Counted from the first letter of the stretch, positions 10,520-20,965 are shown. The stretch: DNA of 64,000 nucleotides from Megascapheus bottae (GCA_024803745.1 JANJXV010000010.1:31331525-31395524), one strand, 5' to 3'. A program made the numbers and translations. Notes: generated by a model not told the origin, from the sequence alone.

Positions 10520-11840
10520 CATCCTTTGGGACATGGTATTAAGTGTGAACTTCCAGGAAGCTTGTCTATTTCTCATTCACCCCTTTATTTCTAGTACTGA
10601 ACACAGCGAGGATTTGTGGTATACTTCCAGTCAAAGGATGAATGAGAAAAGGATGCTGCATACAAGGTGAAGACTTTAACTTGGTTCTTTGCTCTGAGCT
10701 GTTCATGAGGTGTCTCTCCTCTCCCCTAGTGGTGATGGCTTTATACAATGGCATTGAGGAATTGTGTGTTATTTAGAGAAGTAGAATTCAGGACTCTCCT
10801 TTACCACATAGTCCTCAAAAAAAAAAAGTATTACAGGAGTGCATTACTATCCAAATTGTGGCTGTTTATTAGAACAGTTAACTTAAAACTATGTGTCTAA
10901 AGATGAGATAAAAGGTACCACACATGACTGAATCTGGTAAGAATGACAATTGCTTGAAATGATTTGAGTCACTGCATTTTCTGTTTCTTTGAGAAGATCC
11001 TTCTCCCCTCTCCATGGCCACCACAACTTCTCATGGCAAACCCACTTCTATCAGTAGACACTTCAGAAATGATTGTTGCCAGCCAGGACTGCTCAGAGCC
11101 TTGGCTTGCTGAACTGATGAGCTGGAGGCTCTGTGCTTTTATTTCTCTGAGAGCTCCCCTGTGTAGAATTATAGTGAGAAATACTAGAAAAAAAATCCCA
11201 GCATGTTCCAAAAAGTATGCTGCAGCATGAAACTGTAAGATCCCTAACCTCTTAACTAAGTGGATTCTGAGCTGAACTTCCAATGTTGAAGGTTTCCTAG
11301 GGATTTGTGCTTTGGGAAAAGACATTTTGCATTTTTTTTCTAGCTTTGAGACTGAGAGAAAAGGCTGGGAAAGTGTTCTAACTGCCTGCCCTTTGCATTT
11401 TCACCATCCATTTATCAGACTCTTACTCTCTGTGCTCTCCCCCACGCCCAATGAAATGAGAGACATAGGATGCATGGGCTTAGTCACCATGTTTCAGTTC
11501 TGCTGCTGGTCAGCCCAGTAGCTGGGATGGAAACACATCCTTCCCCTTTCCAGAGTTTCTGGCTCAAACAGAACTGGACTTTTCCAAGAGAAATGGATCA
11601 CTCAGATCCAACATTCCAGCATGAACCAAGAATTAGGGAGAAGGATGTACAGTGATTCATCTGGGAGTAGATTAACCCCTAACCCCTCCACCATCACCTC
11701 ACCAACACTGGTCCCAAGGTGGCTGCCCACAGGAACCCAATGGCTGACATGGACGCTGAACTGAATTTCATCTTTGGTACATGAGGCAGGCTCTGTAATC
11801 CCCTTTTATTCATGAAGCACTGAGGCTCCTGAAACTTAAT
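10520..11840. other. Unique sequence, nothing recognised
   Basis: Open frames on both strands at 10964-11655 overlap each other without coding bias, protein motif or plausible exon borders. An A run lies at 10817-10827. Confidence 0.5.
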
Positions 11841-11847
11841 TGAAAAT

Positions 11848-11960
11848 TGTTTTTAGTTAGAATTTATTGAGAACATTGGGCACCATGCTAAAGTGCTATG
11901 GAATCAATGGTAAATGAGATAAACAGTCTTTTCCTTAGGAAGCTCACATTTGGCTAAGTG
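11848..11960 (-). mobile_element. L2 3'-end relic
   Basis: Antisense L2 terminus: 'aatttattgagaacattggg', 'caccatgctaaagtgctatg', then 'taggaagctcacatttggct', in the order of the L2 3' UTR read backwards. Confidence 0.6.
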
Positions 11961-11964
11961 TAGC

Positions 11965-12740
11965 ATAGCCATGATGTGCCTGAGGTCTAAATTGGCCTGA
12001 TTTTATAGCTTCTCTTAAACCAATAGGCACAATTGCTCCTAATCTAAGACAACCTCTGAGAACAGTCTTAGAAACACAATCCAGCTTGACTCTAAATATT
12101 GAGTAGATAGCATTTGGATGAGATTGACCCCTCTATTCTTGTACCTGAGCTAAGTGGGCAGTGAGCGCATCTGTTTTCTGTCAGACTCACAATGGTCCCT
12201 AAGTCTGTGCTGGAGGAAAGAGAGCTAGCAGCCATAGTTTACTTTCTGGTCTTCTGCCCAGCAATATAGTCCCTCCAGGCTCCCAGAGACAGCACACTAA
12301 AATGCATGTAATGTGACAGATTACAAAGAAGTCTCGGAACCCTTTACATGCAATGGCTTTAATTCCCTTTTTCTCAATTTTCACACACTCCTGCACTTCC
12401 TACTTTTCCTGAGCCTGGAAGGGGAAGTACCAACATTCTGAGACAAACAGTTCTTACTTTTTTTTAAAACAGGCTGATCAAAACCAGGAAGGCTAAGATG
12501 TCAGCAAACCAGTTCTCTTTGGATTTTCTCTGCCTAGAAGACAGAGCTGGGTCCTGTTTTTATTCCTATGAGATGGTTGAGCTCAGCAAGCTCAGTGAAG
12601 GATTTGATCGTCCACAGCCTCATTATTCAATGATAAATGGATTGCTCTTCTTTTAACTTCATTCCTGATTTGTAATGGAAAGGACAGTTGTTGATCGGAG
12701 GCACTGCTGACATTTACTCCTTGATTTTAGACTAATTACA
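11965..12740. other. Unique sequence, nothing recognised
   Basis: No repeat or gene could be identified. Confidence 0.5.
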
Positions 12741-12856
12741 CACTGATTTGTTTATCCAGCAAATAGTCATCAAATACCCATTTATATATCTTTCATGAAG
12801 AGTCCTCAAGAAACTTACATTCCAATGGAAGTAGTAACATATGAAAATTAAACATG

Positions 12857-13330
12857 TAAGTAGTGCACTGGTGCCTCACGCATGTAATCCTAGCTACTTG
12901 GGAAACTGAGATGTGAGGATCGAGGTTCTAAGCCAGTTTCGGAAGAAAAGTTTATGAGACTCTTTTTTTTTTCTTTTGTGGGTCAGGGGCTTGAACTTGG
13001 CCTGGGCTCTGTTCCTGAGCTCTTCAGCTCAAGGCTACAACCCTACCCTTGAGCCAAGTCTCACTTCCCACTTTCTAGAGGTTAATAACAGATAAGAGCC
13101 TCAGGTGCACGAGTTGGCTTTGAACCTTGATCATCAGATCTCAGCCTCCTGAGTAGCTAAGATTACAGGCATGAGCTACTGCGCTGGCTTATGAGACTCT
13201 TATCTCCAATAAAGTACTCAGAAAAAGTTGGATGTGGTGCTCTGGTTCAAGTGGTAAAGCACTAGCCTTGTGCCCAGAGAAGTTCAGAACTCAGGCCCTT
13301 AGTTCAAGCCCCAGGTCTGGCAAAGAAAAA
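12857..13330 (+). mobile_element. B1-Geo SINE interrupted by another SINE
   Basis: The B1-like left monomer (12868-12964) and the Geo right monomer (13228-13325, 'ggttcaagtggtaaagcact' to 'agcccc' and 'ggtctggc') belong to one dimer. They are separated by an inverted SINE at 12965-13188. The outer element's linker 'ttatgagactctt' was duplicated by the inner insertion. Its tail runs into the purine microsatellite that follows. Confidence 0.88.
12965..13188 (-). mobile_element. B1-Geo SINE nested inside a SINE
   Basis: A complete antisense dimer: T-rich tail at 12961-12976, Geo monomer, linker 'cttatctgttattaacctct' read in sense, and a B1-like monomer with head 'gccagcgcagtagctcatgc' read in sense. 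The exact 13-bp duplication ttatgagactctt lies at 12952-12964 and 13189-13201. Confidence 0.93.
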
Positions 13331-13377
13331 AAAGAAAGAAAGGAAGGAAGGAAGGAAGGAAGGAAGGAAGGAAGGAA

Positions 13378-13418
<41 letters not shown>

Positions 13419-13446
13419 GGTGAAGGAAAGAAAGAAAGAAAGAAAC
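13331..13446. repeat. (GGAA)n/(GAAA)n purine tract
   Basis: About 115 bp of almost pure purine: ten or so GGAA units followed by a dozen or so GAAA units. It grew from the A-rich tail of the preceding SINE. Confidence 0.95.
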
Positions 13447-13454
13447 TAAACATG

Positions 13455-13520
13455 CAGGGGTTGGTGATTTAGCCCAGTGGAAGAATATTTGCCTGAATTT
13501 GGTCCTCAGCTCTGAAAAAA
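13455..13520 (+). mobile_element. ID-like SINE fragment
   Basis: A box A-like 'gatttagcccagtggaagaa' and an A-rich tail. It is flanked by aaactaaacatg (13443-13454) and aaattaaacatg (13521-13532), which could be its own duplication. Confidence 0.65.
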
Positions 13521-13999
13521 AAATTAAACATGAAATAGTACACTAGAAGATAAAAATGCTCTGTAGAAAACGAGAGTAGAGAAGATGGGGAATGTCGTTT
13601 ACTTTTGGGGTTGATGTTATTACAACTGGATCCTTAGAGATGGCCTCAGGAAGAAGGCCATATCTGAGTAAAGACCAGAGTGATGCCAGGGAACAGGCTG
13701 TTTGATTATACGCTGAAGAATTGTTCTATATCGGGGAAATCTCAGATGCAAATGTCCTCAGGCTAGAACTGCCTACTGTATCCAGGAACAGCAAAGCAGT
13801 CAGTATGGCTGGAACATTGTCGTGAAGGGGCAAAGAGGAAGGAGCATCTAGAGGAAATGGGGTCAGATGTATCCTGAGGGCTTGAGAACAGAGGAAGTCT
13901 TTAGGCTGCTCTGTAAGTGAGCTGGGGAGCCATGGGAAGGTTTGGAGCAGAGAAAAAGATAAGGATGTGTCAGTCTCATTAAATTATGTGTTAATCCCA

Positions 14000-14280
14000 T
14001 CAAATGAGTTAAGTTTAAGTAGTAGAGATCCTTTGTCTTGAGTGGCCTGTGTGTGAGAATCCAGGGATAACAGATGTGAAATCTTCCCACTTTCACTGAG
14101 GAAGAGAAGGCTCAGGAAGTGTCAGCGACACCTAATAACGTGGGTTACACAGTTTTAGAAAGCCTGGGATTGTATTCCTATTGTAACTCCTAGGCCAAAG
14201 TCTGGTCCAGCGTTAGAGGCTGCCCATATTCCTTGGCTTGTAGCCACGTTTCCTCCAATCTTCAAAAACAGCAATATCAA
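14000..14280. other. Unique sequence, nothing recognised
   Basis: Short unannotated stretch between L2 and SINE DNA; it probably includes the decayed L2 end. Confidence 0.4.
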
Positions 14281-14496
14281 TTTCTTTTCTTTTTAAAAAA
14301 TTTCTCCAGTCTTAGGGCTTGAACTCAGGGTCTGAGCACTGTCCTTGGGCTTTCTCAAGGCTAGAGTGCTATCACTTGAACCATACCACCACTTACAGCC
14401 TTTTCTATGTGTGTGGTACTAAGGAATCGAACCTGGGTCTTCATGCATGCTAGGTAAGTAAGCACTCTACAACTAGGCCAAATTCCTCACCCCCAA
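14281..14496 (-). mobile_element. IDL-Geo SINE with duplication
   Basis: Antisense dimer with T-rich tail, Geo monomer, and IDL monomer (box B read in sense 'ggttcgattcc'; a small duplication 'ggtaagtaagcac' at 14453). The 11-bp repeat agcaatatcaa flanks it at 14270-14280 and 14497-14507. Confidence 0.9.
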
Positions 14497-14561
14497 AGCA
14501 ATATCAAAATTCTATCACCCTTCTTAATGGTCAGTCTCTTTCTGACTCCAGCTTATTTATT

Positions 14562-14745
14562 TCTTTTTTCTTTTTTTTTTGTCTGAGATCATAACTTGAA
14601 CTTGGTACCTGACTCTTGAGCTTTACCACTTGAGCCTCAGCACCACTTCCAGCTTTTTTCTATGTATGTGGTACCCAGGAATCGAACCCGGGTCTTTGTG
14701 CATGCTAGGCAAGCACTCTACCACTAGGTCAAACTCCCGGCCCCC
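14562..14745 (-). mobile_element. IDL-Geo SINE
   Basis: Antisense dimer with T tail (14568-14580), shortened Geo monomer, and a well-kept IDL monomer (box B region at 14686-14696). No clear flanking duplication was seen. Confidence 0.88.
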
Positions 14746-14773
14746 AGAATTCTCTCTTTTTGAAAATTCATGT

Positions 14774-14866
14774 AGGGCTGGGAGTTTGGCCTAGTGGTAG
14801 AATGCTTGCTTGCCTAGCATGCATGAAGACCCAGGTTCGATTCCTTGGTACCACATACATAGAAAA
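14774..14866 (+). mobile_element. IDL monomer SINE with duplication
   Basis: A solitary IDL monomer without the Geo half: box A 'ggcctagtggtagaatgc', box B 'ggttcgattcc', A tail. The perfect 11-bp duplication aaaattcatgt lies at 14763-14773 and 14867-14877, so it inserted as a monomer and was not truncated later. A small internal 'cttgcttgcc' duplication is present. Confidence 0.9.
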
Positions 14867-14879
14867 AAAATTCATGTGT

Positions 14880-15134
14880 AGCCTGGTGCTAGTGGCTCAT
14901 ACATGTAATCCTAGCTTCTCAGGAGGCTGAGATCTGAGGACTGTAGTTTGAAGCCAGCCAGGGCAGGAAAGTCCACGAGACTCTTATTTCTAATTAAGCA
15001 CTCAGAAAAAGCAGGAAGTGGTGCTATGGCTCAAGTGGTAGAGCACTAGCCTGGAGAACAAAGTAGCTCAGAGACAGCACCCAGGCCCTGAGTTCAAGAC
15101 CCAGGACTAACAAATAAATAAAAATAATAATTTA
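14880..15134 (+). mobile_element. B1-Geo dimeric SINE
   Basis: Full-length sense dimer: B1-like monomer (14880-14980, 'ggctcatacatgtaatccta'), linker 'ttatttctaattaagcactc', Geo monomer (15010-15115, 'ggctcaagtggtagagcact', 'gagttcaagacccaggac'), and AT-rich tail. It abuts the IDL monomer SINE. Confidence 0.9.
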
Positions 15135-15139
15135 AGGGA

Positions 15140-15635
15140 TTAAGTTGGGCCCACAGACATGATAAAGTTCCCATCTCAAAATTTGTGGCTTCAAACTCAT
15201 CTACCAAGTTTCTTTGCCATGTAAAGTAGAATATTTGCAAGCTCTGGAGATTAGAGAGTAGATGCTTTAAGAGAACATTATTCTTCCTACATCAACAACT
15301 AAACACATAATAATTACTATATTTAAATCATATCCCAGAGGGGAGGAATGTTCACATATCTATACCTATAACTACATCTCATCTGTCTCTCTATCTATCC
15401 ATCCATTGGTCCAAGATTAAATAATACATTTTGATAATGTTGAGAAAGTCTAGGATAGCTAAAGGCAAGTCAGTTTATTAACAGGATTCAATGTCTTAAA
15501 TTAGCTAAGCAAATATGTTGTTAGTCTCCAGACAGTCAGTGTGGGAAGGAATAGGCAAGGGACAAGATGGTTTATAATAAAGTACTTTATCTCAGATTCT
15601 TTAAGCTCTTTGAATAGAATTTTGAACCTTTGTAG
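15140..15635. other. Unique sequence, nothing recognised
   Basis: AT-rich. A short degenerate (ATCT)n stretch lies at about 15382-15405. No gene evidence. Confidence 0.5.
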
Positions 15636-15639
15636 ACTA

Positions 15640-15745
15640 TCAATGTACCGAAACATACCACTATGGACTGTAAGCCTTCCACAGAGCAGTGTTTATCATA
15701 GGATCCTGGCCTATTATAGATACTAAATAAATATTGAATTGGCTA
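15640..15745 (+). mobile_element. L2/CR1-type 3'-end relic
   Basis: 'ggactgtaagccttccacag' followed by 'tactaaataaatattgaatt' matches the conserved LINE-2/CR1 3' terminus (gtaagctccttgaggg ... gctcaataaatattga). Confidence 0.6.
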
Positions 15746-15839
15746 TGCTATTATACATTGTTCATGTGGCTGGAGTGATGGGCATACTCAGATATGGAAG
15801 ACAATCCCTTAGATGTCTTCAGAACTTGACGCAGTTATG

Positions 15840-15950
15840 TTTACTTTAATAGCCTTGTGTTAACTCTGCGAGACAGGTGTTATCAGCTCATGCTATGGAC
15901 AAAGAAATGATCCAAAGGAAGTTTTAGCTTATCCTATGCTATATAGTTGC
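15840..15950 (-). mobile_element. MIR relic
   Basis: Antisense MIR: 'tgttaactctgcgagacagg', 'tgttatcagctcatgctatg', 'aaatgatccaaaggaag'. Diverged. Confidence 0.5.
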
Positions 15951-16004
15951 TGCTTCTGATGATATCCTAATTGAAAACAATGAACACGTATTGGCTTCGT
16001 GCTT

Positions 16005-16490
16005 GCATTCATTTCCTGTGGCCACTAGAACACATCACCACAGACTTGATTGTCTGAAACAATGGAAATGTATTCTTTTACAGTTCAGGAAGTCCAAGTC
16101 TAACATGGGCTTCACAGAGGCATTGTCTAGACCCTCTGAAAGCCTTGGGTGAGAAATCATGCCTTTCCTCTTCCTGTCTCTTAGGCATTTACTAACAGTT
16201 CTTGGTTTTGGGTCGTGCCACTCTAGTCTTCGAAGGTAGCATCTTCAAATTTCTCTATGCTACATGTTCATATTGTCTTTTCCTCAGTATCTTCTTAGCT
16301 CCCTGTGTCATCTGTCCCTCTAATAAGGTTGCTCATGATGGCATTTAAAGTCCACCAGAATGATCCAAGACAATCTTCTCAAGATCCTTAGGTTACCTTT
16401 GGGAAGATTCTCGTCTCAAATAAGGTCATGTTTGTAGTTTCCAGGAATAAAGGAAGATATATTTGGGAGAATGGGCCTCCATCCATGATA
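16005..16490 (-). mobile_element. MLT1-like MaLR LTR
   Basis: Antisense LTR of the ERVL-MaLR class. 'ttcctgtggccactagaaca', 'gaaatgtattcttttacagt' and 'caggaagtccaagtc' match the LTR 3' part read backwards; 'caaataaggtcatgtttgta' and 'ccaggaataa' match its 5' part. It is a non-coding LTR remnant about 485 bp long. A SINE is inserted at or near its right edge. Confidence 0.7.
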
Positions 16491-16502
16491 TTTAATTCTT
16501 TT

Positions 16503-16690
16503 TTTTTTTTTTTTTTTTTTTTGCCAGTCCTGGATTTGAGCTCAGGGCCTGAACACTGTCCTTGGACTTTCTCAAGGCTAGAGCCTCAGCACCACTTCTG
16601 GCTTTTTTCTATGTATGTAGTACTGAGGAATCGAACCTGGGTCTTGTGCATGCTAGGCAAGCACTCTACCACTAGGCCAAAATCCTGGCT
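16503..16690 (-). mobile_element. IDL-Geo SINE, young, with 17-bp duplication
   Basis: Antisense dimer with a pure run of 24 T (16499-16522), a Geo monomer shortened at 'ctagagcctcagcaccactt', and an intact IDL monomer. A perfect 17-bp duplication starting tgatatttaattc lies at 16486-16502 and 16691-16707. The long uninterrupted tail suggests recent insertion. Confidence 0.93.
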
Positions 16691-17082
16691 TGATATTTAA
16701 TTCTTTTGGGTATGTTTCATTTTGCTTTTTCTGCTAGGCCTAACTTGCTTGTGTAAACAAAGTAAGGACTGGTCCCCTAGGTCTTCTCTTCTGTCACTGC
16801 AATGTGGGTCTCTCAGGCATTTGCATCATGTGGTATTTAAGTGCTCTCTTGGTCCTACAGTGTCAGCACAGGTCTATGGCAAAGGAACTGAAAGAGTTTA
16901 GTTATCTCGTTGGCTTTGAAACTGCCTGGTCTCACACTATGTTAATCAGCTTTCAGTTCCCGAGCTTCTTTCCCTAGCATAATCATTTTGGTCTTCCAGA
17001 TTTACACTTTATTGCCTTTCCAGCTAAGGCTGAGAAGGGAAATAACTTACTTCCTCCAAGGAAGATGGCTCCAATTGCATTT

Positions 17083-17367
17083 AATTTTTTTTTTTCAAAT
17101 TGCTGTTTTGTGCCGGTCCTGGGGCTTGAACTTAGGGCCTGGACTCTGCCCTTGATAATTTTTGCTCAAGACTATAGTACTCTACCACTTCAGCCCCAGC
17201 TCCACTTCTGGTTTTCGTTTTTTTGAGGGGAGGAGGTGCTTAATTGGACAGAAGAGTCTCTAAGAGTCTCATGGACTTTCTTGTCCATGTTGGCTTTGAA
17301 CCACAATCCTCAGATTTCAGCCTCTTGAGTAGTTAGGATTACATACTTGGTCCACCAGTGGGTGCCT
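17083..17367 (-). mobile_element. B1-Geo SINE
   Basis: Antisense dimer with the Geo part at about 17110-17215, a purine insertion in the linker at 17225-17240, a repeated 'aagagtct' at 17246-17263, and the B1-like part at 17270-17367. Diverged flanking repeats begin ggctccaat at 17067 and 17368. Confidence 0.82.
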
Positions 17368-17559
17368 GGCTCCAATCATGTTTCAAGCTCTCCTCACTTT
17401 CTCCTATTTCTACAATACTAGATATAATATCCTTGGTTTACTATTTTTGCTGCTTAAACTATAAACCCCTTAATCATCCACTTAACTTGCATTCTCTATC
17501 TTAGCTAACTAGACAGAAGGGACTTACTCCCCTCCTATCATTTCCCTCTCTCTGTACCA

Positions 17560-17890
17560 TGGCCATAGCAATTCTCCCTCTCTGGAATGTCTCCCCCCTT
17601 CCTTCCCTCTTGGAGTTGTGGAAATTCTACCCATCTTTGCTGACTTATCTCAAATGCCATCTCAAATCTCCATGAAGTCTTTCTTGACCTTACCTAGCAG
17701 GCGTGACTTATCCTCCCTTTGAACCTCTTCTGTGGGACTTTGTACCTCTACTTTAGGGCTTATCCCATTTTACAGTTATTTGTGTGCTTGTCTTTTCTTT
17801 CCTATTAAATTATATTCTTTTTGGACAAGGACTGGGTCTTGCCTTTGTTGAGTTCCCTGAGAGCAGCATTACACATAGGGCCTTTTCAAT
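17560..17890 (+). mobile_element. L2 3'-end relic
   Basis: Sense L2 3' region: 'aattctccctctctggaatg', 'ctgacttatctcaaatgcca', 'ccatgaagtctttcttgacc', 'ggacaaggactgggtcttgc'. This is the usual order of the L2 3' UTR. Confidence 0.75.
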
Positions 17891-17894
17891 GCTG

Positions 17895-18540
17895 GTCAAA
17901 TTATCAGCCAGAGCATGCACAGCCAGTGTTGTTTATACAACAGTTGGTTAAAATAGAATTGCTGGGGATGAGAAGGTGTTAATGCCCTGGAGAGGTCACT
18001 AGAATTCCTGGATTTCCCTGGACTAGTTCTGTTTTTATTTGACACATTTATATTTTTATTTGAGCTACTCACCAGTGTTGGTTCTTTGGATCATCATTTT
18101 ACTGTTGGCAGGTCCACTGTACTTCCTTGCCATTATTTCTTTAACTCTTAAGTGACTTGCTACTTCAGCTTTACCTTCTCTTAAGCCATAAAAAAGATGC
18201 ATGAAAACAATAGGCTTGCTGGGATACATTAAATAATCACAAAACAAGCCTTTTCACTGTATGTTGGTACAAGGATTACACTTCGGGAAAGAGCAGATCT
18301 GAGACCTGAATAGGCCTTAAACAAGGTCGCCGGGCTATCCTCTCTTTCCACTCATCAATATGGCCTCAAAGCATTTCTAGGTAGAACATCCAGGATCTAT
18401 GATACTAGATGTCCTATCCAATCAACTAGGAACCAAGCTCGTTTTCCTCCTCCTCATTAGTCCACATGCTACTTGTTGAACCAATGTCTGTTAGCACATG
18501 AACTTCCACAGGCACATTTGACACATTCTCCTCAGGTTAT
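17895..18540. other. Unique sequence, nothing recognised
   Basis: No repeat or exon recognised. Confidence 0.45.
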
Positions 18541-18544
18541 TTTA

Positions 18545-18740
18545 ATGAGGTGCTATAGGGTGGGCATTTGTATTTGAATGGCATTTGGATACAAGCCTTT
18601 TAGAACTAATTAAGATTAGATGGCGTCAGGAGGATAGGAGATCAGTGGCTTTAGAAGAAAAGGAAGAGAGACCGAGCTCTGTCTTAGCCATATGATACAG
18701 CAGGAATGCCCTCAGCAGATGCTGTGACCATGCACCTAGT
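18545..18740 (+). mobile_element. MLT1-like MaLR LTR fragment
   Basis: 'aagattagatggcgtcagga', 'gtggctttagaagaaaagga', 'agagagaccgagctctgtct' and 'ccatatgatacagcaggaat' follow the middle of MLT1-type LTRs (gtcatgagggtgg ... ttagaagaagaggaagagac ... gccatgtgaggacacagca). Confidence 0.65.
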
Positions 18741-18744
18741 AAGG

Positions 18745-19845
18745 CCAGATGTAAGTCAACACACATATGTGCACACACGCACACACACTTACTTCTTTGT
18801 AATCTTACCCAGCCAGAGATATTATAAATAACAAAAAGCTGCCTTTGTAAGCCCTAGCAAATTGCTATTTCCCCTGCTCATTCAGGTCCTAGGCTAGTCA
18901 GCCCCTGGCTTATTACTTCTTTTGGAACCACTACCTTGCTGCTTTGTCCACGCACATCTGCCACACGTCTGGGAAACACTTCGCACTGTATAGAACCTGA
19001 CAGATGTTTTATACTTCTGCCTAGGAGTTTAAGATCCATTTTATCTCTGGACAGTCACAAGAGAATCCATCTCTGAGAATCCCTGAAGTGTCTTTACCAA
19101 AGGGAACAATTTCTCTGAGGTGACATGACAGCCAGAGAACGGGGCTATGAGGAGTCACTTCAGGGCAGCAGAGCAGCTGTGGGCTCCCTTTCTCCTCCTC
19201 TCCTCTGGCCTTCCCCTCCTCATTCCCCCTCAAAAGGAACACTGAAATTATTGAACAACTTTATTCACCCTTCAGTGTCATTTCATGTTAGAGCTGAGTT
19301 GGAAGAAAAGTAGGCACTTGGAAGTTGGAAGTAGAGTCAAGAGAGTTTTTTTTTTTCTCTTCTTCTTCCAGTGGCGTGTTCTGTCTCTGCCTTCATTGGA
19401 GAAATGCACTTCTCAGCAATTTGACAGGTTGTGGGAGAGGCTGTCTGGTGTCTGCAGTGAGTTAACCGTGACACCTTTTGCTTTCTCACTTCAAATACCT
19501 ATGGGGAAAAGGAATGGAGAGTAGGGGCAGGGTAGGAGGGCACAGGCTGTAATAGGAACAATAGTCATGAGCTTCCAGGTCCAAAAAAGCAGAGTTCAAA
19601 TCTCAAGCCTGTCTGTGTTCGTGTGTACCATTCTGCCTTCATTTTGTTATTCTAGGAAGGTGGACTAATCTGTTAACCTTGTTTCCAGTGATGAGGGAAA
19701 GCATCATAGAACGTGACACACAGTGTGGGCTCAGGGATACAGGTTCCCTCTTCTTTCTGGTAAATAGCCATGCAGCAAGTTTGGTCATGATTCCCTTGGC
19801 TTCTTCTCCTTTAGGATCTTTCATGAATGCTTGAGCTACAGAGGC
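18745..19845. other. Unique sequence, nothing recognised
   Basis: A short interrupted CA tract lies at 18760-18790 and a T/C-rich run at 19347-19368. The open frames at 19021-19524 lie on both strands without support. Confidence 0.5.
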
Positions 19846-19861
19846 AAAACAGATATATGAA

Positions 19862-19895
19862 GATATATATACATATATATATATGTATATATATC
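19862..19895. repeat. Perfect 34-bp AT palindrome
   Basis: A perfect inverted repeat of (AT) units bounded by GATATAT and ATATATC, able to extrude as a cruciform. A second small hairpin, atcaaga-cttgaaa-tcttgat, follows immediately at 19892-19912. Confidence 0.92.
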
Positions 19896-19914
19896 AAGAC
19901 TTGAAATCTTGATG

Positions 19915-20810
19915 AAGCTGAGAATCCAAGTATGCTACTTAAGCTCTGGATGGGAGGTTGAGCTCAATGTTCTTTTAGCCTGCACTTCTGCATAGAGATT
20001 CTGTCATTTGGTTGTCTTTGATCTTGCATTGTAGGTTGCATATCCATCTAATTCATTGTCCAAACTTGGAAACCTTTGAGAGTGAAAGAGAATGCTATTA
20101 AAAGGCCCCTGGATATTGGGTGTAAATTAGGACTATCCCAGGCAGATAGGGGAGTGTTCACCCTAATCACGGTACACATCTTTGGCTTGAGACTCTGTGA
20201 AAGCTCTATAGTTAATCTAGCCCCATACAGCTAGAATTTTTCCTGCTTCAGCCCAGGACTTGTGTTATACAGGCAAGAACTATCGGGAAGGAAGGTTAGA
20301 GATGCATGGCACATCGTACATGTAAATAACATGTCAGATAGACATAAAGCAACAAATGAAAGCCAGAGGGTAAACCAACTCAGGATTCAGATAATCTTGC
20401 AGTTCTCTGCCCTCCACCTCCACCCCCTCTATCCTTCCTCTGCAGGCCTGCAGCTTCCATGACAACCAGCTGTGCAGGGAAGTAACAGGCTGGGGAAAGG
20501 CCAACCAGATGCTCCCCCCAGAAAACCCAGGCCAAATTTGACATCTGTTCCTGATCTCCGTGGCTTGGCTCTGATGCACCAGATGCAGGAGGATAAAAAT
20601 TAAAAAGAGAACTTTCATCATGAAGGTCCTCAGGAACCAAGTAAACATCTCTCATACCTATGACAGCCAAGATGTTACAGCAGGTAGCTTGAATGTCACA
20701 GAGATCTCTGTCCTAATGAGCAGATGCAGGCCCACACACATCAGCTGTGTGCATGAAAGAGCCTTTAGAAAAACTTAGCGGCAAAGAAGAAGCTTTGGGC
20801 TTCTAGTCAG
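19915..20810. other. Unique sequence, nothing recognised
   Basis: Overlapping frames at 20262-20670 on both strands read through the same bases and have no supporting motif or splice sites. Confidence 0.5.
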
Positions 20811-20814
20811 TGGA

Positions 20815-20965
20815 CTTTGGGTTTTCCTTCTGCTAGAGAAGAACTTCAGCATCCTCATCTGAAACTTGGGGACATAACCAGTGTTCCTACCCCTGACCAC
20901 TGACCAGAGCTGTTGGAAAGATGAAATGTAATCGATTTGAGGGCAGCATAAAAAGTGACAGATCC
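20815..20965 (+). mobile_element. MIR relic
   Basis: Sense MIR: 'cagcatcctcatctgaaact' and 'tggggacataaccagtgttc' (cf. cctcatctgtaaaatgggg), then 'ctgttggaaagatgaaatgt'. A second weak MIR-like piece may lie at about 20990-21060. Confidence 0.6.

Larger units (their letters stand above)
12745..13985 (-). mobile_element. L2 relic split by SINEs
   Basis: The left part (12745-12856) is the antisense L2 3' end ('cctcaagaaacttacattcc'). The right part, from about 13533, continues with antisense L2 body: 'gcctcaggaagaaggccata', 'ccaggaacagcaaagcagtc', 'gtatggctggaacattgtcg', 'gggagccatgggaaggtttg'. About 670 bp of younger SINE and microsatellite DNA separates the halves. Confidence 0.65.

Noticed and set aside
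14686..14696. tRNA gene based on box A and box B matches (also in other IDL copies)
   Set aside because: Boxes belong to IDL SINEs, with A tails and target duplications; no cloverleaf or CCA-end context of a genuine tRNA gene.
16428..16700. Recurring peptide-like frame (core resembling 'GPEHCPWAFSRLE') at 6382-6780, 16428-16700, 35114-35470, 40881-41153 and 44201-44419
   Set aside because: Each is the antisense translation of the Geo and IDL modules; the apparent protein family is a SINE artefact.
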